NCBI RefSeq assembly: GCF_042849255.1 | Contig: NZ_AP026866.1 | Span: 682,001 to 746,000 of the forward strand | Reading direction: 5' to 3' | Length of the DNA stretch: 64,000 bases | From: Oceaniferula spumae | Lineage (GTDB): Bacteria > Verrucomicrobiota > Verrucomicrobiia > Verrucomicrobiales > Akkermansiaceae | Shown: piece by piece, positions 19,068 through 28,364 of the stretch | Position numbering within the stretch: position 1 is the stretch's first letter | Layout of the letters: every line of letters starts with the position of its first letter | Notes under the pieces: model-generated | Seen by the model: only the letters and a program-made list of their open reading frames with translations | Database searches by the model: none | Told to the model about the DNA's origin: nothing | Translations under genes and position numbers: made by a program

Positions 19068-20495
19068 ATGCTCTCTCGTTTTTCTCTGCCTGCAATTATT
19101 ACATTAGTTTCTGTCGCTGGACTTGTTTCAGCTCCGCCCACACTGGCTCAAACTAAGGTTAAACCTAATATTCTCTTCATCTGCGTAGACGACCTGCGGC
19201 CCGAACTGGGCTGCTACGGCAAGTCACACATGCACACGCCGAACATCGATCAACTCGCCGCGCAGGGCCGTGTTTTCAGCAGGCATTACGTCCAGGTTCC
19301 TACTTGCGGTGCCTCGCGTCATTCGCTTGTTTCAGGCCGATACCCACGGGCTGGATCCGATCGGGGCAATGGAGCTATTTCCGCACGGGCCAAAAATGAC
19401 AAACTCACTCCGACATTCCCCCAAGTCTTCAAAAACAACGGTTACAGCACGGTCGCTGTCGGTAAGGTCACCCACTATCCGGGAGGACTGATGGGGTCGG
19501 AATGGAACGATCCGAAACAGGTGGAAATGCCCGGAGCATGGGATCGAAACCTGATGCCAAGCGGCGAGTGGAAAACACCTCGCAATGCCATGCACGGCAT
19601 CGCCAACGGTGTGCCTCGGACACGGGGAAAGACTCCCGCATTGGAAATCAAAGAAGGTCCGGACACCCTCTATCCGGACGGTCTTATAACCAACACTGCA
19701 ATCCAACAACTGGGCGAGCTTACTAAATCGGAGCAACCGTGGCTGCTGGCTGTAGGTATTATCAAGCCGCACCTCCCCTTCACTGCTCCAAAGAAATACT
19801 GGGACCTTTACGAAGGCCAGAAACTCCCGGAGGTCACCGATCCAGAGAAACCCAAGCGCTTCCTCACGTGGAACGGCAGCGGTGAATTTTTCGGAGGTTA
19901 TAATCACCAAGGGAAAGATCCACGCAAAGACGCAGAATACGCTGCCTTGGTGCGCCGTTACTACTACGCGTCGGTGAGTTATGCCGATGCTCAAGTAGGC
20001 AAGATCCTCACATCACTGGAAAAATCCGGACAAAAGAACAATACTATCGTTGTGCTCTGGGGAGATCACGGCTGGAACCTTGGAGAAAAAGCGATCTGGG
20101 GCAAACACAGCCTTTACGAGGAATCCCTGCAAGTGCCTCTCATCATCAGCACACCAGGAATTTCAAAAGCGGGCACACCAGCTCAAGCGATCACCGAGAC
20201 CATCGATATCTTTCCAACGCTTTGTGACCTCACCGGGGTTCCAGCTCCTGACGGCTTAGACGGAGTTTCGCTAAAAGCTCAACTCGATAACCCTGCCGCG
20301 GATAGTGACGGTCTGGCTCGCTCGTTTTGGGGCGGCTCGCAGTCAATACGCACAGACAAATACCGACTGACACGCGGAGGGAAAAAAGATCAGACAAACT
20401 ATAACCTTTTTCTTTTCCCCGAAACGGAAGCTCCCGACCAAGCTAAGGTCGACTCCGTGAGTAGCGAACTTGCTCCAAAGTTTTTCAAGCCATAG
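19068..20495 (+). CDS. type I sulfatase, iduronate-2-sulfatase-like
   Basis: 475 aa. The start at 19068 is chosen because it opens with a signal peptide (about 1-27); the frame also runs back into the preceding gene. The metal-binding CVDDLR lies near the start of the mature domain. The formylglycine site reads C-G-A-S-R (Cys codon at 19305-19307), which fits CxAxR, so it needs a maturase; none is encoded in this window. GDHGWNLGEKAIWGKHSLYEE matches the iduronate-sulfatase-like group. It starts 17 bp after the MoxR operon and overlaps the convergent HAD gene by 11 bp. Predicted secreted; the substrate is unknown. Confidence 0.92.
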   Translation: MLSRFSLPAIITLVSVAGLVSAPPTLAQTKVKPNILFICVDDLRPELGCYGKSHMHTPNIDQLAAQGRVFSRHYVQVPTCGASRHSLVSGRYPRAGSDRGNGAISARAKNDKLTPTFPQVFKNNGYSTVAVGKVTHYPGGLMGSEWNDPKQVEMPGAWDRNLMPSGEWKTPRNAMHGIANGVPRTRGKTPALEIKEGPDTLYPDGLITNTAIQQLGELTKSEQPWLLAVGIIKPHLPFTAPKKYWDLYEGQKLPEVTDPEKPKRFLTWNGSGEFFGGYNHQGKDPRKDAEYAALVRRYYYASVSYADAQVGKILTSLEKSGQKNNTIVVLWGDHGWNLGEKAIWGKHSLYEESLQVPLIISTPGISKAGTPAQAITETIDIFPTLCDLTGVPAPDGLDGVSLKAQLDNPAADSDGLARSFWGGSQSIRTDKYRLTRGGKKDQTNYNLFLFPETEAPDQAKVDSVSSELAPKFFKP

Positions 20496-21309
20496 CCGCT
20501 AACTTCGCTTGTAACTGCGGCATATAGAATGACTCCGGAATGTCATTCAAACAAGGCACCACGAGATCAGGGTGATAGGCGAATTTCTTCAAGTCGTCTT
20601 CATTGGTATGACCACTGAGCACCAGCACGGACTGGTAACCTAACTGAACTGCCCCTAACACATCAGTGTACATGGTATCTCCTACCATGATCGTCTCCGC
20701 GGTACGCAGGCCCAGTGATGCACGAGCCATTCGCATCATGACTGGGCTGGGCTTCCCTACTGAAAATGCCTTCATTCCAGTAGCGCTTTCAATCATCGCA
20801 ACGATCGCCCCACAGCCTGGTCGGATCCCCTCATCCGTTGGACAAGTGGTATCTAAATTTGTGGCGACCAGAGCAGAGCCCTTCGAAACCAAACGCACCG
20901 CTTTTTCAATCATTTCAAAGTTGATGGTACGCCCCTCCCCAACCACCACGTAGTCGGCGTCATCATCAACCACAGTGTAACCGTTCTGATGCAGGGCCGC
21001 TGCCAGACCGTTCTCGCCAATAACGAAGGCCGTGCCGTTAGGCTTTCGCATGGAGAGATAGCGCGCAGTCGCCATGGCGCATGTGAAAATATCCTCTGGT
21101 TCGGCCGGAACGCCGAGTCGATTCAATTTTAGAGCAACGTCTCTGCGGGTACGCTGGCTATTGTTAGTCAGGAAAAGATAAGGGATGTTGTTGCTTCGTA
21201 ATTTTTCTAAAAACTCAGCAGAGCCTTCGATCATTTTCTTCCCCTTGTAAATCACGCCATCCATGTCCAAAAGAAAGCCGACGCGTTTTGATTGTTGGTT
21301 GTTCATCAT
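20485..21309 (-). CDS. HAD-IIA family sugar-phosphate phosphatase (NagD-like)
   Basis: 274 aa. Motif I is LLDMDGVIYKG with the nucleophile Asp, motif II is TNNSQRT, and the C-terminal GKPSP and VGDTMYTDV supply Lys and the metal-binding Asp. The cap placement is the NagD/class IIA type. It is a cytoplasmic phosphatase, probably acting on nucleotides or sugar phosphates. Its 3' end overlaps the sulfatase gene tail to tail by 11 bp. Confidence 0.93.
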   Translation of the reverse strand: MMNNQQSKRVGFLLDMDGVIYKGKKMIEGSAEFLEKLRSNNIPYLFLTNNSQRTRRDVALKLNRLGVPAEPEDIFTCAMATARYLSMRKPNGTAFVIGENGLAAALHQNGYTVVDDDADYVVVGEGRTINFEMIEKAVRLVSKGSALVATNLDTTCPTDEGIRPGCGAIVAMIESATGMKAFSVGKPSPVMMRMARASLGLRTAETIMVGDTMYTDVLGAVQLGYQSVLVLSGHTNEDDLKKFAYHPDLVVPCLNDIPESFYMPQLQAKLAAMA

Positions 21310-21437
21310 GCTGCCGAGGCGAGCAGATTACATGCCAATGCAGGTGTGTAAGAACAACATATTCGCCACTTTACGGCTCAACTTTGGCGATTTCTGATGA
21401 CAATGAAATCAGCTAATGCAAGCTGTGGATCGAACAC

Positions 21438-21809
21438 ATGAAAGTGATGAATCCTACCGCGAGTTCCTACACTGCCATCGGTGCCATATTTATAGCTTAT
21501 GCACTAACTGGCAGCGTCGTAGCCTCCGTAGGGAGCAAGCTGGCTACAACAATCGAGAACAGTGACATCATATTGCCACTGATCTCACAAGTCGTGATGG
21601 AAATTGTCAGCACGGGTCTGCTGCTCCCTCTCACGATAGCAGCGGGAGGCATCATCTCAGTAATCTTGGCTGTTCTCAGTAAATCAGATGAACGCAGAGG
21701 TCAGTTCATCACACTCCTAACAACGTCTTGGCTCCTGCTTCTGGCCGGAACCTTATTAACGCTGTTAGGCTTTACACTGCCTTTTGTATACCTCCTACAG
21801 TCGATATAA
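21438..21809 (+). CDS. small hypothetical membrane protein
   Basis: 123 aa with three likely membrane helices (about 13-33, 58-80 and 92-118) and a charged cytoplasmic turn SKSDERRG. I do not recognise the family. The composition and ATG start look genuine, and the space between the divergent HAD gene and the convergent DUF1080 gene would otherwise be empty. It ends only 6 bp before the stop of the DUF1080 gene. Confidence 0.65.
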   Translation: MKVMNPTASSYTAIGAIFIAYALTGSVVASVGSKLATTIENSDIILPLISQVVMEIVSTGLLLPLTIAAGGIISVILAVLSKSDERRGQFITLLTTSWLLLLAGTLLTLLGFTLPFVYLLQSI

Positions 21810-21815
21810 GGCGGA

Positions 21816-22598
21816 CTACTTCTTCAGTTCAGTCAGCCAGATATTGCGGAACTCGATCGGGTCTCCGTGCCACTGAATACGCAATGGCGCTTTTTCCGGA
21901 TGTGTCTTGGGGTATTTCGCCACTTTTTTGTGGGTGGTCGGTCCGTAGATCACCTGTTGATCATGAATTTTCACACCATTGTGAACGACGGTAACGTGTG
22001 CTGATTTCATAACTCCATCTTCACCATAGACCGGGGCCTGGAAAGTGATGTCGAAGCTTTGCCATTCACCTTGTGGGGCAGACGGATTTACCTTAGGTGG
22101 AGTTTGGCCGTAGATCGCACCGGCTTGGCCATCGGCGTAGGTGACATTGGTATGACTTTCCTGAACCTGGATTTCGTAGCGGTCCATGAGAAAAATCCCG
22201 CTATTACCACCACCTTGACCGCTGACCTTACGTCCGGCTGGAATTCTCCATTCAACGTGAAGCTGAATGCTCCCGAATGATTGTTTTGTTCTGATGTCTC
22301 CTGGAGAAGCTATCAGAATACCATCTTGGACTTTCCAGTTCTTGGTGAAGGCATCGGTATTTTTACCGTCGAAAAGAACGATGGCGCCTTCCGGAGCTTT
22401 GGTCGTGACCGCCGTCTTGCCAGCAACTTTTTCAGGATGGGGACGAGTCATATCGTGCACCGTGTACTCGCTCCATGGTTGCTTGGGCGTATCGTATTTC
22501 TTCTTTTTCGTCTCTTGGGCTAAAACCGTAGAGAGACTGGAACTCACCCCCGCCAACACGAGAGCACACGAAATTTTTTTCAGATGATTAGCATTCAT
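21816..22598 (-). CDS. secreted DUF1080 (3-keto-disaccharide hydrolase-like) protein
   Basis: 260 aa from the ATG at 22598, with a signal peptide to about residue 27; an ATG four codons upstream is possible. The single domain is the concanavalin-like jelly roll typical of DUF1080: it opens with IVLFDGKNTDAF, contains DIRTKQSFGSIQLHVEWRIP, and ends with IEFRNIWLTEL. Such proteins are abundant in planctomycetes and verrucomicrobia and are linked to carbohydrate breakdown. It lies 51 bp after murJ on the same strand. Confidence 0.9.
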   Translation of the reverse strand: MNANHLKKISCALVLAGVSSSLSTVLAQETKKKKYDTPKQPWSEYTVHDMTRPHPEKVAGKTAVTTKAPEGAIVLFDGKNTDAFTKNWKVQDGILIASPGDIRTKQSFGSIQLHVEWRIPAGRKVSGQGGGNSGIFLMDRYEIQVQESHTNVTYADGQAGAIYGQTPPKVNPSAPQGEWQSFDITFQAPVYGEDGVMKSAHVTVVHNGVKIHDQQVIYGPTTHKKVAKYPKTHPEKAPLRIQWHGDPIEFRNIWLTELKK

Positions 22599-22649
22599 TA
22601 CAAATCCCATACTGCTGCGTAGAGAAAGATCTGTCAGGATAAATCAACG

Positions 22650-24698
22650 TCATCCTCTCTTAAAGCCAGCTTTCAGTTCGGCCAAGCTGGTTGCTTTGGT
22701 GAACAAGACCAAAACAGCGTAAGCGGACATGCCAAGGCCGATGAGAAGAAGCAGTGCGATGCAACGTTTCCAGAAGCCGTCGTCAAACCAAGAGCCTAGC
22801 ACCTGATAACCAATCCACACTAGCAGCCCCATCGCCACACTCGCGATGGTGATACGTAATGTCTTGGTCCAAAAATCCTTACCGGGAGTAACAAGCCCCT
22901 TGAGGCCCTTCGCCAAGAGGAACACATTGACCCAAGCAGCAACGGTGGTGGCGATGGCGATTCCGACATGACCGAGCGGCCCGAAAAGAATCAGGCTCAC
23001 CACGATATTTACAATCACGGTGATGCCAGCCATCATCATCGGAGCTTTAGTATTTTCGCGTGCAAAATAACCAGGCTGGAGAACTTTGATCAGCACGTAT
23101 CCCGGCAGGCCTAGTGCAAAACCTTGCAGCGCCCTGCCTGATTGCAAGGCATCGTCAGCCGTAAATTCTCCACGCTGAAAGAGCACGCTGATAATGGGAA
23201 CCGGAATGACTAACATCGCCACCGCCGCAGGAAGCGTGATGAGCAAGCCAAGCTCCATGCCTTTGACCATACTATTGGAGGCACCTAACATATCATCACG
23301 ACGAACCAAACGAGTGACTTCGGGAAGCAACACGACACCCAGAGCAATGCCTATCATACCAAGTGGCAGCTGATAAACGCGATCCGAGTAATATAGCCAT
23401 GAAATCGCACCAGCTTTGAACGATGCGATCACACCACCTACGAGCAAGTTAATCTGTTGAATCCCAGCAGCCAGTATCCCCGGCCCCATCAGCAGGAAAA
23501 GGCGTTTCATCGAACCATCGATCACTGGCTTCTGAAGACGCACTCGGTAGCCGTTTTTTCTACAGGCTCCGTAAAGCATCATGAACTGCAACAGGCCAGC
23601 AACAGCGACACACCATGCCAACACATGCGCCGGAACATCCGAGTGCATCCACTGCACAAATACTCCCAGTCCGACCAAAAACACCAAGTTCAAGAGAATC
23701 GGAGCCGCAGCCGGCACGGCGAAGATTTTGAAAGTATTCAACACTCCACTGAGGTGGGCGACTAACGCCATGAACAATAGATAACAAAAAGTGATCTGCG
23801 AGAGCTTCACAGTCAGGCTGAATGTATCAGGATGGTTACGATAGATTTTCAGCGCAGGCGGGTTTCCATTTTCATCGGGGGCTATCACTGAGCCGGAGGT
23901 AGCCACGAGGGCCATTTCACCCTCAAACCAGCCGTAGTTGTGTTTTTTAGGTAAACGGATGCGTGCTTGGCCATCACCAGAAATGATCCATTTCATCGAC
24001 CCGGACCCCGTTGTCGGACCAGAGAACGGCAGTGCCACCAAATTTACCATGGGCGGATTAGGTGTCCGTTTCGCTTTTTCGGCCCGGACTTTCTCTTGGG
24101 CGGAGTATGCCTCGCTGACCTGTTCGACAGTAAACGAACCTCCCCGCTCCCCCGCTCCCCAGAACTTTGGAAAGACAAGTGGCTGCTCCTCCACAAAGCG
24201 GAGGTTTCGGAGTTCATATACACCGGTCAGTGCCTCGACATTATTTTCTGGAACGGTCAGGTAAACATCGCGCATGCCATCCACTCTAACCGAAAAGTCC
24301 TTGGCTATATTTGGACTCCCCTGCATTTGCAGAGGCATTTCTACTTTGGCTTTAAATCCTGGCACCACCGCACTCATCACCCAGTGCATGCAGGGAATGG
24401 CCACGATGCTGATTGCGATGAGAACAGCTGCTAAAGTAGAGAAGGCATTCGATGCAAACCTCATCGCACTCTCTTCACCGTCATTTTCCAATCGCCGCCC
24501 AAACATGGGAACAAAAGCGGCATTGAATGCACCCTCGCCGAAGATCCGTCTGAACAAATTAGGAAATCGGAACGCAGAGAAAAAGGCATCGCCTAACAAC
24601 CCAGACCCGAGATACCGAGCGATCAGAATATCTCTCAAAAATCCTAATACCCGACTGATGGCCGTGAAGCCGGATACTTGCATGAGGGACTTAAGCAT
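22650..24698 (-). CDS. murJ: lipid II flippase MurJ with large extra domain
   Basis: MurJ (MviN) flips lipid II across the inner membrane for wall synthesis. The N-terminus with RDILIARYLG and FRRIFGEGAFNAAFVP, and the multi-helix C-terminal body, are clear family features. At 682 aa it is about 170 residues longer than usual. The excess is a single hydrophilic block (about residues 116-288, near 23834-24353) directly after the PGF loop and before LTVKLSQITFCYLL, that is, between membrane helices 3 and 4 on the predicted periplasmic side. The block has beta-rich character and no membrane helix. The gene lies 34 bp downstream of the Sua5 gene and is probably co-transcribed. Confidence 0.93.
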   Translation of the reverse strand: MLKSLMQVSGFTAISRVLGFLRDILIARYLGSGLLGDAFFSAFRFPNLFRRIFGEGAFNAAFVPMFGRRLENDGEESAMRFASNAFSTLAAVLIAISIVAIPCMHWVMSAVVPGFKAKVEMPLQMQGSPNIAKDFSVRVDGMRDVYLTVPENNVEALTGVYELRNLRFVEEQPLVFPKFWGAGERGGSFTVEQVSEAYSAQEKVRAEKAKRTPNPPMVNLVALPFSGPTTGSGSMKWIISGDGQARIRLPKKHNYGWFEGEMALVATSGSVIAPDENGNPPALKIYRNHPDTFSLTVKLSQITFCYLLFMALVAHLSGVLNTFKIFAVPAAAPILLNLVFLVGLGVFVQWMHSDVPAHVLAWCVAVAGLLQFMMLYGACRKNGYRVRLQKPVIDGSMKRLFLLMGPGILAAGIQQINLLVGGVIASFKAGAISWLYYSDRVYQLPLGMIGIALGVVLLPEVTRLVRRDDMLGASNSMVKGMELGLLITLPAAVAMLVIPVPIISVLFQRGEFTADDALQSGRALQGFALGLPGYVLIKVLQPGYFARENTKAPMMMAGITVIVNIVVSLILFGPLGHVGIAIATTVAAWVNVFLLAKGLKGLVTPGKDFWTKTLRITIASVAMGLLVWIGYQVLGSWFDDGFWKRCIALLLLIGLGMSAYAVLVLFTKATSLAELKAGFKRG

Positions 24699-24732
24699 CA
24701 GTGGTAGGTAGTAAGTGGATAGTAGATGGAAA

Positions 24733-25767
24733 CTACTTTCTCGAGGAGGCGCGACGGAGCTTGTCCATGATGGCTACCCCCAAACCGGTCTCAGAGACTG
24801 GCTCTGCGATGATTTCATCAACCCCGCTTTCATCAAGTAAGCGCAAGACAAAGAAAAAGCGCACAGCGGCCTCGGCGAGCTTGCCATTGCCTGGAGAAAG
24901 CTCTTCCACATGGTCCCACTCGTAGGCGTTGATGAATCCGGTTTTTTCCGAACCACAATAGCTGAGCAATCCATACTTTTTACCAGCTTCGGGTTTGAAA
25001 TCCTCAGGTTTCCTCAGCAACCGAAGTGGGGTGACTGGTGCGTAGTGACTGTCGAGTTGCCCCGGAGCCTCGGGAGCCTCGTTTGAACGGTTGCGTTTGG
25101 GACGCTCCACTTTTCCAAACCTCTGAAGCATTTCTTTGGTCACCGGACCAGAGCGAAGCATGTGAAGGACCGGTCGTTTCTCCCCAGCTTCTGGACGAAT
25201 AATGGTGCTCTCTAATCCCTCACGACAGGCACCTCCATCCACGATGGCAGGTATGCGCCCGGAGAGCTCTTTCTCCACAGCGGATGCAGATGTCGGGCTG
25301 ATCCGGCCAAAGCGGTTAGCGCTCGGGGCAGCGACAGGATGACCAAGCCCTCTAACAACAGCCTTCATAATCGGATGAGCACTCATCCTAACAGCTACGG
25401 TAGGCAGACCGCTGGTAACAATATCCGGCACGCAGTCTTTTTTGGGTAATACTAATGTCAACGGTCCTGGCCAATGGGCTTTCATGAGCTTAGCCACCAC
25501 TTCCTTAAGTTCCTCCGGTACTTCAGCCACTTCATCGACTTGTTCGAACGAGCCGACATGGACAATCAAAGGATCAAATGCAGGTCTTTCTTTCGCAGCA
25601 AACACCTTGGCCACAGCCTCGGGATTGAGGGCGTCAGCACCGAGACCGTAAACGGTTTCCGTAGGCAGAGCCACGACTTCACCTGCAGCTAGCAAGGCTA
25701 CAACATCCAAGACAACTTTATTTTGTGCCGCCGGATCGGAGGCATCGATGATTCGCGTTTCGCTCAC
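24733..25767 (-). CDS. L-threonylcarbamoyladenylate synthase (Sua5 type)
   Basis: 344 aa. It makes threonylcarbamoyl-AMP for the t6A modification of tRNAs reading ANN codons. The N-terminal YrdC domain has PTETVYGLGADA, and KRPAFDPLIVH and VAAPSANRFGRISPT follow. A linker ending GQLDSHYAPVTPL leads to the C-terminal Sua5 domain, so this is the two-domain form rather than short TsaC. It heads a minus-strand run with murJ and the DUF1080 gene. Confidence 0.95.
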   Translation of the reverse strand: MSETRIIDASDPAAQNKVVLDVVALLAAGEVVALPTETVYGLGADALNPEAVAKVFAAKERPAFDPLIVHVGSFEQVDEVAEVPEELKEVVAKLMKAHWPGPLTLVLPKKDCVPDIVTSGLPTVAVRMSAHPIMKAVVRGLGHPVAAPSANRFGRISPTSASAVEKELSGRIPAIVDGGACREGLESTIIRPEAGEKRPVLHMLRSGPVTKEMLQRFGKVERPKRNRSNEAPEAPGQLDSHYAPVTPLRLLRKPEDFKPEAGKKYGLLSYCGSEKTGFINAYEWDHVEELSPGNGKLAEAAVRFFFVLRLLDESGVDEIIAEPVSETGLGVAIMDKLRRASSRK

Positions 25768-25913
25768 GTGGTTGGAAGTAGCTTATGAAAGCCGTGGAAC
25801 CAAGGAAATTGACTGCAAATGCGTCATCAGATCCGAGGCAGGATCGATGAGTGTGACACATTTATCCATCTTCCCTATCGCCATGCACGGTTCCGTTCCG
25901 TTACAGTCCGGTC

Positions 25914-26492
25914 ATGGACCACGGACCCGACGAATGCAATCCCCTGCGCAATATTGTGCTGGTGGGGTTCATGGGTTGCGGCAAGTCCACCTTGGGTCGG
26001 GTTCTTAACCAGAAGCTATCCTACCCTATGACTGACACCGATCAGGTCATTGAAGAACAGACCGGAAGAAGCGTGGCCGAAATTTTCGAAAGTGATGGCG
26101 AGGAAGGTTTCAGAGAATTGGAAACACGGCTCCTGAAAAGCATGCTGAGTAGCGAGTGTAACCACCACATCATTTCCACGGGAGGAGGCATGATCCTGCG
26201 TCCGGAAAATCGCCAACTGTTACGCCAACTCGGATTTGTTGTTTGGCTCTACTGCTCTCCCGAAGAGACATATTCACGCACCTCGCGAAACAGCAATCGT
26301 CCTCTGCTTCAATGCGAAGACCCGATGGCAGTCATCAACAAGATGCTCACCGAAAGAAGCCCGATGTATGAAGAAACTGCTCATCTGAAAATCAGCACAT
26401 CTGGCTTGGAATTCGATGAAATTTCTTGTGGAATTCTCGAAAGTGCCCGCTATCACTTCGGCACCCATCCGGAATCCGAGAACGCCTCCTGA
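25914..26492 (+). CDS. aroK: shikimate kinase
   Basis: 192 aa. It phosphorylates shikimate for aromatic amino acid synthesis. The P-loop is GFMGCGKST (about residues 18-26). The shikimate-binding Asp is in MTDTDQVIE, the GGG motif is STGGGM, and the lid Arg is in SNRPLL. The ATG at 25914 gives a short charged N-terminal tail before the first strand. It is divergent from the Sua5 gene. Confidence 0.95.
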   Translation: MDHGPDECNPLRNIVLVGFMGCGKSTLGRVLNQKLSYPMTDTDQVIEEQTGRSVAEIFESDGEEGFRELETRLLKSMLSSECNHHIISTGGGMILRPENRQLLRQLGFVVWLYCSPEETYSRTSRNSNRPLLQCEDPMAVINKMLTERSPMYEETAHLKISTSGLEFDEISCGILESARYHFGTHPESENAS

Positions 26493-26584
26493 ATCCCCCA
26501 TCCATTACAATTCAAACAGCTGACGCTAAACCGCTATTGCCAAACAGCCCGCTCTATGCTCACAATCTGAGCACCTTTTCTGAC

Positions 26585-27586
26585 ATGTCTTTGATCAAAC
26601 CCAGCACACTTCCCAAAATCCCCTTCAAACTTGTAAAGAAGGAACTCAAGGAAGTGGAAGCGCAAATACGCGATCAAGTTCGCGCCTTTGATCCTTCGGT
26701 TGAGCCCTACATCGATTACATCTGCAACACCAGTGGCAAGCGGATCCGTCCTGTACTCTCAATCCTCGCTGGTGGCGCTACAGGAGGCGTCAATGCAGGT
26801 CATATTAAAATCGGCGTCATCCTCGAGCTGATCCACATGTCTACACTGGTGCACGATGACATCATCGATGGTGCCGATACCCGCCGGAACGTGCCTACCG
26901 CCAATGCCAAATGGGGCAATGGCATGGCTGTACTCCTCGGCGATGCTCTCTTTTCTCACTCCCTACTGCTTGCCACCGAATTCGACAGTATCGACATCTG
27001 CCGCAAGGTGGGCAAAGCCTCCCGAGAAGTCTGCCAAGGTGAAGTCATGCAGACTCAACGTCGCTTCGATCTCACGCTCACGAAGAAAGATTACTTCCAC
27101 ATCATCGAGATGAAAACCGGCGCTCTCTTTGCCGCCGCAACCGGCATCGCCGCATCCCTGTCTGGCGTCTCTGAAGAAGTCGAACAGCGACTTTACGACT
27201 ACGGTCTTAAGCTCGGCACCGCCTATCAGATTTATGACGACTGTTTGGATCTGGTCGGTTCTGAGGATGAAGTCGGCAAGACCCTGCGGACCGATCTGGA
27301 AAAAGGAAAACTCACTCTGCCTCTGCTCAACTTGATCGAGAAAGCGGATCCGGCTCAGCGAGAAAAACTTAATAAGCGCATTATCGAGCAACAGCCTCTC
27401 GATCTTCCCGTGCTGATAGGCATCGCCGAATACGAAGGCTCAGTGGAAAGCTCATTGAACACAGCCTCCGCTATGCTTTTAGAGGCCCGCGAGGACCTCG
27501 AAGTTCTTGAACCAGGTGAATGGCGTGACGGTCTCACTGAAATCACCCACTATCTCGAGGGACTACTCAACGAGTGCCGTCGTTAG
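26585..27586 (+). CDS. ispB: polyprenyl diphosphate synthase (octaprenyl/solanesyl type)
   Basis: 333 aa from the ATG at 26585; the frame runs back into aroK but the family N-terminus fits this start. Both Asp-rich motifs are present: HDDIIDGADTRR (first) and YDDCLD (second). They bind magnesium and the allylic substrate. The family makes long isoprenoid chains for quinones or lipid carriers; chain length cannot be read reliably here. It is followed by a hairpin terminator. Confidence 0.93.
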   Translation: MSLIKPSTLPKIPFKLVKKELKEVEAQIRDQVRAFDPSVEPYIDYICNTSGKRIRPVLSILAGGATGGVNAGHIKIGVILELIHMSTLVHDDIIDGADTRRNVPTANAKWGNGMAVLLGDALFSHSLLLATEFDSIDICRKVGKASREVCQGEVMQTQRRFDLTLTKKDYFHIIEMKTGALFAAATGIAASLSGVSEEVEQRLYDYGLKLGTAYQIYDDCLDLVGSEDEVGKTLRTDLEKGKLTLPLLNLIEKADPAQREKLNKRIIEQQPLDLPVLIGIAEYEGSVESSLNTASAMLLEAREDLEVLEPGEWRDGLTEITHYLEGLLNECRR

Positions 27587-27588
27587 AG

Positions 27589-27622
27589 AATCCGCGCCAC
27601 GTTGGCGGGATTAAATTTTACC
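27589..27622 (+). terminator. hairpin terminator of the polyprenyl synthase gene
   Basis: AATCC-G-CGCCA (27589-27599) pairs with TGGCG-GGATT (27603-27612) around a CGT loop, with one bulged G. The bases after it are A/T-rich (AAATTTTA) rather than a pure T-run. It lies just past the stop. Confidence 0.55.
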
Positions 27623-27790
27623 CCTAAATTGGGGCTTTTGGGGTCTTTTCACCTCGCATAGGGCATTTTTCCAAAAACTATACTTTCGAGAAGCTTAATA
27701 TCATTCTGCTCGACTAAATATAGTATGATTTTTGCTTTGATACCCCCATATCTGCTGTTCTAGCCTCCGCGTCAACAGTCGGAGATACCT

Positions 27791-28282
27791 ATGCGTTGTA
27801 TTCAGTGCGGATCATTAAAAGATAAAGTCATCGACTCCAGAATGTCGAAGGACGGCACCACTACGCGTAGACGGCGAGTTTGTCTCGCATGTGACTACCG
27901 TTACACCACCTACGAACAGATCGAACGAACTGAGCTTCAGGTCGTTAAACGTGACGGAACAAGAGAGTCGATCAATCGGGAGAAAATTTTCCGTGGCTTG
28001 GTCAAAGCCTGTGAGAAACGCCCAGTATCGATGGATCGGTTAGATCGTGCAGTTGAGGAAATTCTAGCAGAATTGCACAAAGACCACCTGACCGAAGTGC
28101 CCTCTAGCAGCATTGGCCCGAAGGTCATGAGCAAGCTGCATGAAATCGATCCGGTTGCCTATGTTCGCTACGTCTCGGTTTACAGACAATTCGATGATGT
28201 CGGCGAGTTCATCCGTGAGATTCAGGCACTCGAAACGCGTGCGTCACGCGATCCTCACCAACGCAAACTTTTTAAAGAGTAA
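27791..28282 (+). CDS. nrdR: transcriptional repressor NrdR
   Basis: 163 aa. NrdR represses ribonucleotide reductase genes in response to dATP/ATP. The N-terminal zinc ribbon has CIQCG (about 3-7) and CLACDYRYTTYE (about 31-42). The ATP-cone follows, from VVKRDGTRESINREKI to VAYVRYVSVYRQF. Length and motifs are standard. No ribonucleotide reductase gene is in the window, and no clear NrdR box was seen upstream of this gene. Confidence 0.96.
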   Translation: MRCIQCGSLKDKVIDSRMSKDGTTTRRRRVCLACDYRYTTYEQIERTELQVVKRDGTRESINREKIFRGLVKACEKRPVSMDRLDRAVEEILAELHKDHLTEVPSSSIGPKVMSKLHEIDPVAYVRYVSVYRQFDDVGEFIREIQALETRASRDPHQRKLFKE

Positions 28283-28364
28283 CCCTTACCTGAAAAACCT
28301 AACCCACAGCCCTTCCATGAAATAACCCCCCGCCCAGCACCAAACCTCCCCCCCTCTCTACCGC

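Noticed and set aside
19332..19994. 220-codon minus-strand frame over the first sulfatase
   Set aside because: The sulfatase frame on the plus strand has signal peptide and catalytic motifs; the antisense has none.
27689..27730. NrdR box upstream of nrdR
   Set aside because: The A/T-rich stretch has TATAGT but lacks the paired ACAC/GTGT ends and the second box at the usual spacing.
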